From Gelidibacter maritimus (GTDB taxonomy: Bacteria > Bacteroidota > Bacteroidia > Flavobacteriales > Flavobacteriaceae): a stretch of 64,000 bases of DNA. The translations under genes and the position numbers were made by a program. The notes below the pieces were generated by a model that worked only from the letters and a program-made list of their open reading frames with translations, made no database searches and had not been told where the DNA came from. Below, piece by piece: positions 34,423 through 44,747 of the stretch (positions are counted from its first letter, which is position 1; each line of letters begins with the position of its first letter). The DNA is taken from contig NZ_JACGLT010000003.1 of the NCBI RefSeq assembly GCF_014062315.1, forward strand, positions 1 through 64,000, in the 5' to 3' direction.

Positions 34423-35280
34423 CTAAGTTGTCGTATTGTTATTTGATTTTTGGATGCATAAAGAGGCTGCACCTAATATTGCCGATCCTTTTGTAGTTGA
34501 TACTTCAATTACTAAATTTTCGATTTGTTTTTGATAAGCAAAAGAACTCAAACTTTCAAGCATGGCATCTTTAAAATAAGGATAGGCCTTACTGATGGAG
34601 CCTCCTAAAAAAATGGCATCCGGTGCGAACAAATACAAGATATATTTAAGGGTTTCACCCAAATGTTCTCCGTATTCTTTAAAAGCCTTCAATGCTATTT
34701 CTTGTCCTTTTACTGCTTTTGTCGCCACATCTCTGGCTGTTGAATTATAATGTTGGGAAAAGAAGAAACTTCCAGCGTAGTTTTCGATAATACTATCTTT
34801 ATAAGGCAACATTCCTATTTCGCCAGCCCCACAAAGCACACCGTTATAAAGAACTTTATTAATTATTATTCCCATACCAACACCTGTGCCTAAAGAAAGT
34901 CCTATAACATTTCCGTACTTCTTGGCTTGACCATATGTAAATTCTCCCAAGGCGAAACAATTGGCATCATTGTTTATAAAAACGGGAAGATTAAATTCTT
35001 TTTCAAGGATTTGTTTCAATGGAATTTCCTTCCACGCAGGTATATTTTGCACATCATACACTATTCCATTGACAGGATCTACTACTGCTGGAACGCCAAC
35101 ACCAATGGCTATCACTTCTGAAGTTAGATTTTCGCGTATAACCTGTGTCAAATTTCGCAGAGTAACATCTGCAGTGGCAGTGCTATCAACTAAAATATGA
35201 GCTTCATTTTTAATCGAATTACCTTGAACTGTACCGACATTAATTGTCGTTCCTCCTATATCTACACCTAGTATTTCCAT
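34423..35280 (-). CDS. ROK-family sugar kinase
   Basis: A 285-residue cytoplasmic sugar kinase. The N-terminal phosphate loop LGVDIGGTTINVGTV, the catalytic Asp in VFINNDANCFALGE, SLGTGVGMGIIINKVLYNGVLCGAGEIGML and the C-terminal FLGGSISKAY are all ROK marks. The usual zinc-binding C-x-C-x4-C segment of many ROK kinases is absent. Substrates are typically glucose, GlcNAc, ManNAc or allose. With two deacetylases nearby, an amino sugar or its deacetylated product is a reasonable guess (inference). It lies ten bases after the MFS transporter gene. Confidence 0.9.
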   Translation of the reverse strand: MEILGVDIGGTTINVGTVQGNSIKNEAHILVDSTATADVTLRNLTQVIRENLTSEVIAIGVGVPAVVDPVNGIVYDVQNIPAWKEIPLKQILEKEFNLPVFINNDANCFALGEFTYGQAKKYGNVIGLSLGTGVGMGIIINKVLYNGVLCGAGEIGMLPYKDSIIENYAGSFFFSQHYNSTARDVATKAVKGQEIALKAFKEYGEHLGETLKYILYLFAPDAIFLGGSISKAYPYFKDAMLESLSSFAYQKQIENLVIEVSTTKGSAILGAASLCIQKSNNNTTT

Positions 35281-35290
35281 TATCCCAATT

Positions 35291-36553
35291 TTAATTGCTC
35301 TTTTTAAGGCTTATGGTTTTATTGTTTACTAAGGGTTTGGCCCAAAAGCCAATGGAAAGGATGAACAGTAAAGGGATGATAAGGAAAAACAATGCTGCTC
35401 TTAAACTTATAAGTTCACCCAGCCAGCCGACGATAAAAGGAACAATAGCACCGCCAGCTATCCCAGTACATAAAATCCCTGATAGAGACCCATGGTGGCT
35501 CGTAACCGAGTTAAGTGCCAGTGAGAAAATAATGGACCACATAACTGAGATAAAAAACCCAATAAGTGGGAAAGCTATCAACGCTACATTAAGTGAGCCA
35601 GTAATAGCTACTATAACTGTAACTATGGTAATTGCAGTCGCCAGGATAAGGAGCTTTCTACTATCCATAATTTTTAAAAGCAATAGTCCTAAAAGACAAC
35701 CTATAGTAAGCATTGCCCAGAAATACGAGACTGTATCTGCACCGATGGTTTGTGCATCAACATTGTGATATTCCAGTAAAAACTGAGAGATCCAGCTGCC
35801 TATCCCTTGCTCAGTTCCTACGTAACAGAAAATTCCTAAAAAATAAAGTATGGTCCACTTATTTTTCAAAAGATTCATATAAGAACTCTTATCTCCGGCT
35901 CTTTCATCTTCATTTTTTTCAACTTGTGGATACTTTATAAAAAGAACCACGATCAACATAATCAAGGCGATAAATGAAAAAACAAAATATAAGGATACCC
36001 AAGGTAGGTTTGAGGGAACAAAATCTCTCAATAAACTAGCTACAGTCTGTGTGTTTGAGCTGATATCACTTACTAAATACTTATATAAATAAGGACTTGC
36101 AAAAGACGCCAAGCCAAATATGAGTTGTGCTAATACAGAATTGAATGCAAAATGTTCTTCCCCTCCCGCAACTCTAAGCATTGGGTTAATAACCACTTGA
36201 AGGACCGCCATACAACATCCCAAACTAAATAAAGTGATGGTAAATGTGATATAGCTTGGGTTGATCGCAAACAAAAACGAAGCGAGAGTCATCACAAAAA
36301 ATGATGCTACCAATAAGGTTTTGTTGCCATATTTTTCCGATAAAAATCCTGCAGGAATGGACATTACCCCATAAGCAATAAAAAACGAAAATGGGAGCAA
36401 GCCTGTGAGAGTTAGACTTAAATCAAAACTCTGCTTAACGTCTACAATTATAGAGTTAAGTATGTTTGTTATAAAAGAGATCACAAAGAAAACTAACATT
36501 ACCAATAATATGATATGGTAGAATCTCTTTGTTGCTTTATCTTGGTTAGTCAT
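35291..36553 (-). CDS. MFS sugar transporter (FucP/GlcP-like)
   Basis: A 420-residue inner-membrane transporter with twelve hydrophobic helices. SFFIAYGVMSIPAGFLSEKYGNKTLLV (loop 2-3 motif) and the proline- and glycine-rich helices match the FHS subfamily that includes FucP and the Bacteroidota GlcNAc transporter NagP. The second half begins after a charged loop (YPQVEKNEDERAGDKSS). It would import the monosaccharide that the adjacent ROK kinase phosphorylates. It is separated by 49 bases from the upstream PIG-L gene and belongs to the same operon. Confidence 0.9.
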   Translation of the reverse strand: MTNQDKATKRFYHIILLVMLVFFVISFITNILNSIIVDVKQSFDLSLTLTGLLPFSFFIAYGVMSIPAGFLSEKYGNKTLLVASFFVMTLASFLFAINPSYITFTITLFSLGCCMAVLQVVINPMLRVAGGEEHFAFNSVLAQLIFGLASFASPYLYKYLVSDISSNTQTVASLLRDFVPSNLPWVSLYFVFSFIALIMLIVVLFIKYPQVEKNEDERAGDKSSYMNLLKNKWTILYFLGIFCYVGTEQGIGSWISQFLLEYHNVDAQTIGADTVSYFWAMLTIGCLLGLLLLKIMDSRKLLILATAITIVTVIVAITGSLNVALIAFPLIGFFISVMWSIIFSLALNSVTSHHGSLSGILCTGIAGGAIVPFIVGWLGELISLRAALFFLIIPLLFILSIGFWAKPLVNNKTISLKKSN

Positions 36554-36602
36554 GTTCAGTTATTAATTTAGTGTGATAGTTAGGTGTTTATGTGTAGTGC
36601 TT

Positions 36603-37493
36603 CTATTGCTTTAGCATAGGAAAGAAGTGTTTAATTTCTTCATCAGTAGGTTGTTTGCCATACTCACAGATTTCAAAAAATTCTACGTTTTTTACTTTTG
36701 ACACATCTGCATTTGGATACCATTTATTTAAAGCCTCTGAGCCGGTCTTATCTAATGGTCTTCCCTTCAGAAAAACATTCTTCATCCATTCAAAACGTTC
36801 GTTTTCTCCTTTAGGAATCTCGTCCATATTCATTCCCATGACCCATGGCATCCATTCAAATACTTGCGATTCATGAGCTGCAAAAGCTCTTTGCTTTTGT
36901 TCCATAACATCATCAATAACCACAGCGATGTCTTTAGAGAAAGGATAGGGTTTTTGAAAGTTATCTTGCATATACAAAAAGATTGGATTCTTTTGTAATG
37001 GTGGTGTATCTGGTGTGACATTTGGAACAATGACTAAGTACGCAGCATCTTGAACGGCAATCCCGGCATTTCTATGATCCGGATGATAATCATTAGGTCG
37101 TAAACCAAGAACAATATCTGCATCCCATTCTCTAATGGCCCTAATGACTTGATGTCTGACCGCTAAGGTTGGAAATAATTCGGCGTCATGATTATCTAAA
37201 ACTTCATATTCAATGCCTAATATTTCTCCTGCCTTTTGAGCTTCTGCACGCCTTCTTTTACCTAGTACGCCACCGCCCATATCTTGATGACCTGCATCAC
37301 CATTAGTGAGTGCAAGAAATTTAACCTTGTGTCCTAACTTCGCATATAATGCAGCTGTTCCACCAGCACCAAAATCACAATCGTCAGGGTGGGCACCAAT
37401 GGCAATGATCCTTAACGGAGTATTTGATTTCTCTTGAGCAAAGGTGTAAAGGCTCATTAAAAGTGTGAATAATAAAAATGCTGTTTTTTTCAT
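36603..37493 (-). CDS. Exported PIG-L/LmbE-type deacetylase
   Basis: A 296-residue zinc deacetylase with a signal peptide (cleavage after TFA, before Q20). The PIG-L zinc motif is AHPDDCD (residues ~33-39) with partner His in NDYHPDHRNAG (~140-150). The conserved LTNGDAGHQ segment is also present. PIG-L enzymes remove N-acetyl from GlcNAc-like residues on lipids, mycothiol precursors or glycans. Secretion points to action in the periplasm on glycan or amide-bearing breakdown products. It is a paralogue of the next gene upstream, 11 bases apart, and the pair probably differ in substrate position. Confidence 0.92.
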   Translation of the reverse strand: MKKTAFLLFTLLMSLYTFAQEKSNTPLRIIAIGAHPDDCDFGAGGTAALYAKLGHKVKFLALTNGDAGHQDMGGGVLGKRRRAEAQKAGEILGIEYEVLDNHDAELFPTLAVRHQVIRAIREWDADIVLGLRPNDYHPDHRNAGIAVQDAAYLVIVPNVTPDTPPLQKNPIFLYMQDNFQKPYPFSKDIAVVIDDVMEQKQRAFAAHESQVFEWMPWVMGMNMDEIPKGENERFEWMKNVFLKGRPLDKTGSEALNKWYPNADVSKVKNVEFFEICEYGKQPTDEEIKHFFPMLKQ

Positions 37494-37504
37494 TTTGTTT
37501 TATT

Positions 37505-38398
37505 TTAGTTGATTAACATTGGGAAAAGTCGTCTGATGTCTTCATCAGTAGGTTGTTTTCCGTATTCACACACCTCAAAAGATTCCACATGTTTTGCTTT
37601 TTTTGCTTTTTCTGATCCGTACCATTTCGTTAAAGATGCCCGTGCATTATCAGAAACTGGTCTACTCCAGGCGTTGATCAGAAAGGTTCTCTTGTCCTTT
37701 TCGTTCTTAGGAACTTTTGAAAGCATTCCTGCTGTCCAGGGCAACCATTCATAAAACTGGGAAGTGTGTGCATCCAAAGCATCCATCTTCTTATCAAAAA
37801 CACTGGTAATATCAACAGTGATATCTGCTTTAAATGGAGTTGGTTTTTGAAAATGATCCTGTAGGTAAAGAAAAACAGGATTCTTTTTTAATGGCGGTGT
37901 ATCTGGTGTGACGTTAGGAACGATAACCAAATAGGCTGCATCTTGTACCAGAACGCCGGTATATCTGTGGTCTGGGTGGTAATCTACTGGTCTATGTGTA
38001 AGTACGACATCGGCATTCCATTTCCTTATTTCTCTGATAACTTGATGTCTTACTTCAATAGTTGGAAACAGTTCACCATCATGATTATCAAGTACGGTGT
38101 ACTCTATGCCTAATCTTTTGCCAGCTTCTTGTGCTTCAGCGCGTCTGATTTTTGCAAGATGACCACCACCTTTTTCATAATGGCCTGCATCTCCATTTGT
38201 TACTGACACGAATTTGACCCGGTGACCCATTTCGGCAAATAATGCTGCCGTACCGCCCATTTTATTATCACAATCATCAGGATGCGCACCAAACACAATA
38301 ATATTTAGTGGCTCGTTCACTTTCTCTTGTGCGTTGATAGTTGTAAGGCTAAATATAAAGCACGACGTAACCATCAATTGAATAATTTTATTTTTCAA
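37505..38398 (-). CDS. Exported PIG-L/LmbE-type deacetylase (paralogue)
   Basis: A 297-residue protein, about 50-60 percent alike by eye to the neighbouring deacetylase. It has a signal peptide (cleavage after INA, before Q24) and zinc motifs AHPDDCD and VDYHPDHRYTG, and shares VTNGDAGHYEKGGGHL. Both end in a near-identical CEYGKQPTDE(D/E)I tail. Tandem exported PIG-L copies directly behind SusD are the distinctive part of this locus. The substrate is unknown. Confidence 0.92.
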   Translation of the reverse strand: MKNKIIQLMVTSCFIFSLTTINAQEKVNEPLNIIVFGAHPDDCDNKMGGTAALFAEMGHRVKFVSVTNGDAGHYEKGGGHLAKIRRAEAQEAGKRLGIEYTVLDNHDGELFPTIEVRHQVIREIRKWNADVVLTHRPVDYHPDHRYTGVLVQDAAYLVIVPNVTPDTPPLKKNPVFLYLQDHFQKPTPFKADITVDITSVFDKKMDALDAHTSQFYEWLPWTAGMLSKVPKNEKDKRTFLINAWSRPVSDNARASLTKWYGSEKAKKAKHVESFEVCEYGKQPTDEDIRRLFPMLIN

Positions 38399-38436
38399 AA
38401 TTGAAAATTTAGAGGTTATAATATGATTTCATAGAA

Positions 38437-38467
38437 ATTGGTCACACACTATTCATGTGTGACCAAT
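38437..38467 (-). terminator. Hairpin after the susD-like gene
   Basis: Perfect 11-bp inverted repeat (ATTGGTCACAC / GTGTGACCAAT) between susD and the first deacetylase gene. No T-run follows. Such intra-operon hairpins often set the higher mRNA level of susCD relative to downstream genes. Confidence 0.55.
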
Positions 38468-38478
38468 TAGAAGTAATT

Positions 38479-39873
38479 TTAGTTTGTGTTTTGAACAAAA
38501 CCTGTGTTGATGTCCATTTCCCTTTGTGGGATGTAGAATAAATTTCTAACAGCAGCTTCTGCAATGAACGGTTCTGCCTCGTGAACTTTTTGAGCAGCCA
38601 CACCAAATCTTTTTAAATCTGGCCATCTATGATTCTCAAAAGCTAATTCCACTTGTCTTTCATTTAGTAATTTTTCTGTGAAAGTACCGGGAGATGATGC
38701 ATCAATATCTGCTAAACCTGCTCTTGTTCTTACTTCATTAATTAAATCGTAAGCTTCAGTAGATTCTCCAATAGCCTCAGCAAGCATTAATAGAACATCT
38801 GCATACCTGAAAACTACGAAGTTATTATCTGCATCATTTTCAGTTGGTGGATCACTCCAAAACTTTTTAATGTATTTGGCTAATACCGTATCACCAGAAG
38901 CATTGATGTATGAAGTTCCCAAAGAAGGATCCAGTCTTAAATCGCCAGGAGCGTATGCGGCAACCAAAGCATCTGTTGGTCTGTTTCTACCAAAACCTTG
39001 ACCTGTCTGCAAAAATGCACTTGGAGAAAAATCATTGGTAAATGAACTACCTTGGCCTATACCGCCACTCATAAATTCCACTTCAAAAATAGACTCCTTG
39101 TTATTTTCATTAGCCTGTCCCCACAGATTAGCATAATCACTTACTAATTCATAGCCATAGGAGGTTTTAATCCGTCTTAAGACTACTTCAGCTTCGGAAT
39201 TTTTGTTGAGCGTCAATAAAACCTTTGCCAATAAAGTGGCTGCTGCACCTTTGGTAGCTCTTCCTTTATCTCCAACAGAATAAGAAACTGCCAGATTGCT
39301 TTCAGCTAACGCTAAATCTGAGCTTATTTGTGTTAAGACTGTATTCGCATCCACTTGAGTCAATTCATCTCCAACAGAAAATGGGGTTAATTGTAATGGG
39401 ATATTTCCATAAGCGATGGCTAAATGATAATACATAAGAGATCTTAAAAATAAGGCTTCGCCAATAATTCTATTTTTAACATCAGCATTCATTTGTATGC
39501 CATCTATTCGATCTAAGATGACGTTACAATTTGCAATAACAGAGTAGGAATCTGTCCATACGGCAGTAATCTGCTCATTCAAAGGGTCTTCAGTGAATGC
39601 GTTTATTTCAGCATATACCCTTGCTAAACCTGTAGCGTCTGGACCTTGGTCGGTATTGTCACCTCTCATTTCAAACATTGTCCAATAGCCTCGTCCATAT
39701 ACACCGTTGTTTTGTAAACCGGCATAACTAGAGTTAATAGCGGAAACGAAGTCGTTTTCGGTGTTATAAAAGTCTGCCTCATTCCGGTTAGAAATAGGTG
39801 CTAAGTCAGTAAAATCACTGCTGCAAGAACTTAAGACTACCATTGATAGAAATACTATAATTATATTTTTCAT
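38479..39873 (-). CDS. susD: SusD/RagB-family glycan-binding lipoprotein
   Basis: A 464-residue outer-membrane lipoprotein (lipobox LSSC, Cys17) that caps the SusC channel and binds its glycan. FYNTENDFVSAINSSYAGLQ, MRGDNTD, EALFLRSLMYYHLAIAYGNIPL (the conserved RAL-YF-L-YG block) and the C-terminal RYADVLLMLAEA, INEVRTRAGL, LLNERQVELAFENHRWPDLKRFG are classical. It follows its SusC partner by 17 bases. Ligand specificity cannot be read from the sequence. Confidence 0.96.
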   Translation of the reverse strand: MKNIIIVFLSMVVLSSCSSDFTDLAPISNRNEADFYNTENDFVSAINSSYAGLQNNGVYGRGYWTMFEMRGDNTDQGPDATGLARVYAEINAFTEDPLNEQITAVWTDSYSVIANCNVILDRIDGIQMNADVKNRIIGEALFLRSLMYYHLAIAYGNIPLQLTPFSVGDELTQVDANTVLTQISSDLALAESNLAVSYSVGDKGRATKGAAATLLAKVLLTLNKNSEAEVVLRRIKTSYGYELVSDYANLWGQANENNKESIFEVEFMSGGIGQGSSFTNDFSPSAFLQTGQGFGRNRPTDALVAAYAPGDLRLDPSLGTSYINASGDTVLAKYIKKFWSDPPTENDADNNFVVFRYADVLLMLAEAIGESTEAYDLINEVRTRAGLADIDASSPGTFTEKLLNERQVELAFENHRWPDLKRFGVAAQKVHEAEPFIAEAAVRNLFYIPQREMDINTGFVQNTN

Positions 39874-39890
39874 TTTGATTCGTTTTTAAG

Positions 39891-42800
39891 TTAGAAATTA
39901 AGATTCAGTCCCACAGTAAATGACTTTGTCAATGGGTAAGCTCCATAATCTTCACCAGGAGTTAAACTACTATTTGGACTTGCACTTACTTCTGGATTGT
40001 ATCCTAAATAGTCAGTTTTAGTAAACAGGTTTGTTCCAGTCATATAAATTCGAAGCTTGGTAATGTTAGCTCCAAAAAGATCTTTAGTTGGTAAGGTATA
40101 ACCAAGGGTCATGTTTCTTAATCGTACAAAAGATCCATCTTCTACCTGAAAAGATGAAGGTCTTGCATTGTTTCCATGATTTCCTGATAGCCTATCAGCT
40201 CTATGAATCTTTCCGTTTCCTGGTTCGGCTTCTGATTTCCATCTGTCATTGAAAACTGCGTACGAATTGAAGTTTGCCTCACCATTTTTCAAGTGTCTGC
40301 TAGTTAAGTTTAAAATTTCATTTCCTTGAACTCCTTGAATTAGGAAGCTGAAATCAAATCCTTTGTAACCAAATCTGTTCGTCATTCCCCACGTATAATC
40401 TGGAAAATAACTCCCTGTTACAGTTCTGTCGGACGGCGTAATTTTTCCATCACCGTCGACATCTTTAAACTTTAAATCTCCAGGTGCAGGATTTGGTGCT
40501 TGAGTATCTACAGGAGAGTTTGCGATATCTTGGGCGTTTTGATAAATCCCATCAACAACGTAACCATAATAACTTCCTATTGGATCGCCAACACGAGTAA
40601 TATGTCTGATTCCTGCCTGACCTGATGAGAAAATAGGCTCACCTTTGGAGTTAAGAGATAATACTTCATTTTTGTTTGTGGAAAAATTAAGATCTGTTTC
40701 CCATGTAAACTCTCCAACAAAATTTCTGCTTTTTAAAGCAATTTCAAATCCTTCATTCTTTACCTCTCCAATATTCTGTAAGGTAGTTTGAAAACCTGAA
40801 ACGCCCGAAATTCCGACATTTAAAAGTAAATCTGAAGTAATTGTTCGGTAATAATCTGCCAATAAAAATATTCTGTTATTAATTAAGCCTAATTCTAATC
40901 CGATGTTCGTTTGTTGAGATTTTTCCCATGTTAAATTTGGATTAGGAATCGTTGATTGAATCAAACCGTTGATTTCATTGCCACTAATGTTATAGTTGTT
41001 TGGTGAGAGTAGGCCGATAGCGCCATAATTCGGGATCTCAAAATTCCCTGTTTCTCCCCAACTGAATCTAAATTTCAACTCTGAAATAGATTCTATAGAT
41101 TGCATGAAGTCTTCTTGAGTAACTCTCCATCCCACAGAAAATGATGGAAAATATCCGGTTTGATTGTCCTTTCCAAAACGAGAGGATTTATCAGATCGAA
41201 ATGTTCCTGTAAATAGGTATTTGTCATCATAACTATAATTCAGTCTAAACAATGCAGAAACTAAAGACCATTGCTCTTTAATTGAATTACCTGCATAGAC
41301 TTGCCCGCCACTGATAGTATGCACCAAATCATCTGGAAAGTTGTCTGCCATCACTTGCTTTATACCAATATTGTCTTTTTGGGCGGTATATCCTGCAATA
41401 GCATTAAAATAGTGTACGTCAATTTCTTTTTCCCAATTTAGGGTATTTTCCCAAAGCCAATTAACTTCTGTAGAAGATGAGGCCTGGGCATAAGAGACGC
41501 CTTCTGTTGCTTCTCTAAAAAGAAGTGTGTTGGCTCTATAAAAATCCCTGTTGTAAACATTAACGTAAGTACCTCCAAAAGTCTTGAATGTTAATTCTGG
41601 TAGAATTTTATAGGACAAGCCTAAAGACGCTCTTGTTTGAAATTGAAATAACTTATCATCAATAGCATCAATAATCGCTAAAGGGTTACTTGCAGAGGTG
41701 GTCCCGCCTCCTAAATGAGATTGATTGTCTGTTTGATTATACGATCCATCGGCATTATAAGGATTAACTGTTGGAGAATGAACTAGAGCTGAATAAACTA
41801 TTCCAGGAGGCGTTGCAAAATATGGTGCAGACCCTGGTTGTCTTTTGTTTTCTGTTATGGTTGGTGCAATTCTTAAATCTAAATTAAGTTTTTCACTCAC
41901 TTGAGAATTTAAATTAAGCATCAAGTTATATCTTTCGAAATTAGATTCTGGAATAATACCATCTTGTTTAAAATAGCCAGCAGAAGCATGGTAGCTTGTT
42001 TTATTCTTCAAAGGAGAAGCATAAGAAAAATTATAACTCTGTGAATTTCCAGTCTTAAAAATTAGATCTTGCCAATCTGTATCTGTGCCATCCCAATTAA
42101 TAAAAGAAATTGGCATTTCATAATTGGCGTTTCCTCTATCTCCTGGGCCAATTGGATCACTTGCTGATGCACCTGGGTTATCCTGCAAATAGGCGTTATT
42201 TCTTGCATCTCTTGTAAAGTCTATTAGCTGTTGTGAGTTCATTAAATCAACTTTTTTAGCAACATTTTGAGTACTATAAAAAGAATCAAAGGAAAAAACT
42301 CCTTTATCAGAAGATGTTCCGCTTTTAGTTGTAATTAAAACTACACCATTACCACCTCGGGAGCCATAAATTGCTGCTGCAGAAGCATCTTTTAATATCT
42401 CTATTGATGCAATGTCGTTAGGGTTAATAGTTGCCAATGGATTTACTGGAGGCGCTTGAAAATTGCCGCCTCTTTTAGCCAAATCTCCTTGAATTCCTAT
42501 AGTTGTTAAGTTTTTTGAAATGGGAATACCATCTACTACAAATAATGGATCATTACCAGCTGATATGGAACCAGAACCACGTATCCGTATGTTTGGACTT
42601 GAACCTGGTTCACCCGATGTCTCTTGAACCTGTACACCTGCTACTTGACCAATTATTGCATTCTCTGCACTTATGACAGGAATGTTTACAATGTTTTGTG
42701 GCGATATCGACGAAACCGCACCTGTTACTCTTTTCTTAGATAAAGTTCCATAACCAACAACTACAATTTCATCTAAGGCCGCCGCATCTGGAATCATGGT

Positions 42801-43403
42801 TATGGTGATGTTCGATTTTCCTTCAACATTTATATTCTGAGTTTTGTAACCAACGTAAGATACTATGATTTCTGTACTATTCGTTATATCCACTTCAAAA
42901 TTACCATCAAAATCTGAAACGACTCCTACGCCAGTACCGGTTACTTGAACAGTTGCTCCAATCAATGGCACGCCTGATTCATCCAGTATAGTTCCTTTAA
43001 GCTTGTTCTGAATTTTAATAATAGTCTTGTCTTTTATAATTTCAGGAACAACTGTATTTTCAGTCTTTTTTGTTACTACAATTTGGTTAGAAGTGATTTC
43101 ATAATTCAAATTTGAGTTTTTAGAAAGTTCTTTTAGCAACTCTGATAAATGAACTTCATTAGATACGAGATTTACTTTCTTCTGGGTCTCAATATCTGAT
43201 GTTTCATAAAAGAACATATATCCTACAGAATCTGTAATAGTCTTAAAGACCTTTTTTAAAGGTTCGTTTTTGATGTTAACAGACACAATCTCATTCTGTT
43301 CGCATAAAATGTTTGCATTTGCATTTATGCAAAAAAGCAGTGACAAGAATAGAGAGGCTCTCGTCAAGTTTTTTACTCTTGGTGTTGTAATTATTTGCAT
43401 CAT
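39891..43403 (-). CDS. susC: SusC/RagA-family TonB-dependent outer-membrane transporter
   Basis: A 1170-residue TonB-dependent transporter. After the signal region it has a secretin/TonB N-terminal (STN) domain (~35-110: VSVNIKNEPLKKVFKTITDSVGY), then a carboxypeptidase-like regulatory domain (~135-215: GTILDESGVPLIGATVQVTGT). Next come the plug with the SusC signature (DEIVVVGYG, IRIRGSGSIS, ILKDASAAAIYGSRGGNGVVLITTK) and a barrel ending in FTVGLNLNF. The STN domain predicts signalling to the adjacent FecR anti-sigma factor and ECF sigma factor, so transport and induction are linked by substrate. Confidence 0.96.
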   Translation of the reverse strand: MMQIITTPRVKNLTRASLFLSLLFCINANANILCEQNEIVSVNIKNEPLKKVFKTITDSVGYMFFYETSDIETQKKVNLVSNEVHLSELLKELSKNSNLNYEITSNQIVVTKKTENTVVPEIIKDKTIIKIQNKLKGTILDESGVPLIGATVQVTGTGVGVVSDFDGNFEVDITNSTEIIVSYVGYKTQNINVEGKSNITITMIPDAAALDEIVVVGYGTLSKKRVTGAVSSISPQNIVNIPVISAENAIIGQVAGVQVQETSGEPGSSPNIRIRGSGSISAGNDPLFVVDGIPISKNLTTIGIQGDLAKRGGNFQAPPVNPLATINPNDIASIEILKDASAAAIYGSRGGNGVVLITTKSGTSSDKGVFSFDSFYSTQNVAKKVDLMNSQQLIDFTRDARNNAYLQDNPGASASDPIGPGDRGNANYEMPISFINWDGTDTDWQDLIFKTGNSQSYNFSYASPLKNKTSYHASAGYFKQDGIIPESNFERYNLMLNLNSQVSEKLNLDLRIAPTITENKRQPGSAPYFATPPGIVYSALVHSPTVNPYNADGSYNQTDNQSHLGGGTTSASNPLAIIDAIDDKLFQFQTRASLGLSYKILPELTFKTFGGTYVNVYNRDFYRANTLLFREATEGVSYAQASSSTEVNWLWENTLNWEKEIDVHYFNAIAGYTAQKDNIGIKQVMADNFPDDLVHTISGGQVYAGNSIKEQWSLVSALFRLNYSYDDKYLFTGTFRSDKSSRFGKDNQTGYFPSFSVGWRVTQEDFMQSIESISELKFRFSWGETGNFEIPNYGAIGLLSPNNYNISGNEINGLIQSTIPNPNLTWEKSQQTNIGLELGLINNRIFLLADYYRTITSDLLLNVGISGVSGFQTTLQNIGEVKNEGFEIALKSRNFVGEFTWETDLNFSTNKNEVLSLNSKGEPIFSSGQAGIRHITRVGDPIGSYYGYVVDGIYQNAQDIANSPVDTQAPNPAPGDLKFKDVDGDGKITPSDRTVTGSYFPDYTWGMTNRFGYKGFDFSFLIQGVQGNEILNLTSRHLKNGEANFNSYAVFNDRWKSEAEPGNGKIHRADRLSGNHGNNARPSSFQVEDGSFVRLRNMTLGYTLPTKDLFGANITKLRIYMTGTNLFTKTDYLGYNPEVSASPNSSLTPGEDYGAYPLTKSFTVGLNLNF

Positions 43404-43468
43404 ACTTTTTATAAATTTTGAGTTTAGTTATTGATTAGTGTACTAGTGATAATTCATTTACTTCATAA

Positions 43469-44647
43469 TCATTGAGGGTTTTTAGGGTTATTTATAGTAA
43501 TGATCTCATCTTTTCTTTGGAAGGAAAAGTTAGTATGGGTCTTTATAGTATTTAGGATTTTTTCAATACTATCATTTTTAAAAGTTCCATTATATCTGAA
43601 ACTATTAATGTCGTGAAAGTTATTTATGATTTTAACATTATAATGGCGTTCTAGAGTTTTTTGGATCGTCTCAAACTTTTCATTTTCGAAAGTCAATATC
43701 CCTTCTTTCCATGAAATATATTTTTGGATATTTACAGTAGTAATCTCTACATCTTCCGAATTGCTTGAGAGTGAAGCCTTTTGAGATGGAATCATCATCT
43801 GATAGTTCTCTTGGCCTTTTATCGAGGAATTTGTTTTTACCCCTACAGAGCCTTCAACTAAAACTATTTCTGTCTTATCATCTTCTGAATAACAGGACAC
43901 ATTGAATTCCGTACCGTAAACCTTTGTAATACTATTTTTCGAATTCACAATAAAAGAGGAATTTGGAGCCGTAGTAACTTGAAAGAACGCTTCACCTTCT
44001 AAAAAAACTTCTCTTGGTTCATTTTTAATAAAAACATTTGGATATTTAAGAAGACTGCCAGAATTTAATAGTATAGATGACCCATCTGACAACACCACAT
44101 TAAATGTTTTTCCATAGGGAACTTTAAGGATGTTTTGAAGTGGTTTGTTCTTTCTGTTAGTCGGCTCGGCTACATAGGTTAAGACGCCATTCTCCACAAT
44201 GGCAACTTCGTGACCGGTTTTAGTCTTAATAGTTTTGTCTGTATCAATATTAAAATATTGCTTGTCACCATTGATAAGTTGTAATGTGACCTGATCTGTC
44301 ATTTCCACAAACGGACTGACGTGGTTTTCTTTCTTTAATAAATACAATGTTGATAATAGAACACCTACAATCACAGCTGCATATTTAAAGTAACGAACAA
44401 ACCTTTTTATTCTGAAATTAGATTTGGATTTGGAAGTACGTATTTGCCTTAAGAAATCATCAAAGGCAGTTTGGACTTCACTACTGTTATAGGCAATATT
44501 AGAAAGTTGATGTGCCTGAACGAATTCTTTAAATATCTTTTCATTTTTCTTTGAGCCTACCCAGCGGAGAAGTTTCTCTGTCTCCTGAGGTGTCGCTTCA
44601 TTTACCAAATACTTGACAATGATTTTCTTGGCATTAAATTCCTTCAT
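43469..44647 (-). CDS. FecR-type anti-sigma factor
   Basis: A transmembrane anti-sigma factor. The start at 44647 (MKEFNAKKIIVKYLVNEATPQE) is preferred over an ATG five codons upstream, because FecR proteins in this group begin close to the I-x-KYL-x-x-EAT motif. The cytoplasmic N-terminus binds the sigma factor. One helix (~residues 80-100, YFKYAAVIVGVLLSTLYLL) crosses the inner membrane. The periplasmic FecR domain (VPYGKTFNVVLSDGSSILLNSGSLLKYP, EVFLEGEAFFQVT) and a C-terminal STN-like segment receive the signal from SusC. It lies between the sigma gene and susC. Confidence 0.93.
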   Translation of the reverse strand: MKEFNAKKIIVKYLVNEATPQETEKLLRWVGSKKNEKIFKEFVQAHQLSNIAYNSSEVQTAFDDFLRQIRTSKSKSNFRIKRFVRYFKYAAVIVGVLLSTLYLLKKENHVSPFVEMTDQVTLQLINGDKQYFNIDTDKTIKTKTGHEVAIVENGVLTYVAEPTNRKNKPLQNILKVPYGKTFNVVLSDGSSILLNSGSLLKYPNVFIKNEPREVFLEGEAFFQVTTAPNSSFIVNSKNSITKVYGTEFNVSCYSEDDKTEIVLVEGSVGVKTNSSIKGQENYQMMIPSQKASLSSNSEDVEITTVNIQKYISWKEGILTFENEKFETIQKTLERHYNVKIINNFHDINSFRYNGTFKNDSIEKILNTIKTHTNFSFQRKDEIITINNPKNPQ

Positions 44648-44747
44648 ACAAAACTTAAACAATTGTTAAACTTATTAATAAGACGTAAGAATTTTAATAA
44701 ACCCCCACTCTTGTTTATACAATTATAATAAAACTATAAGTTTATTG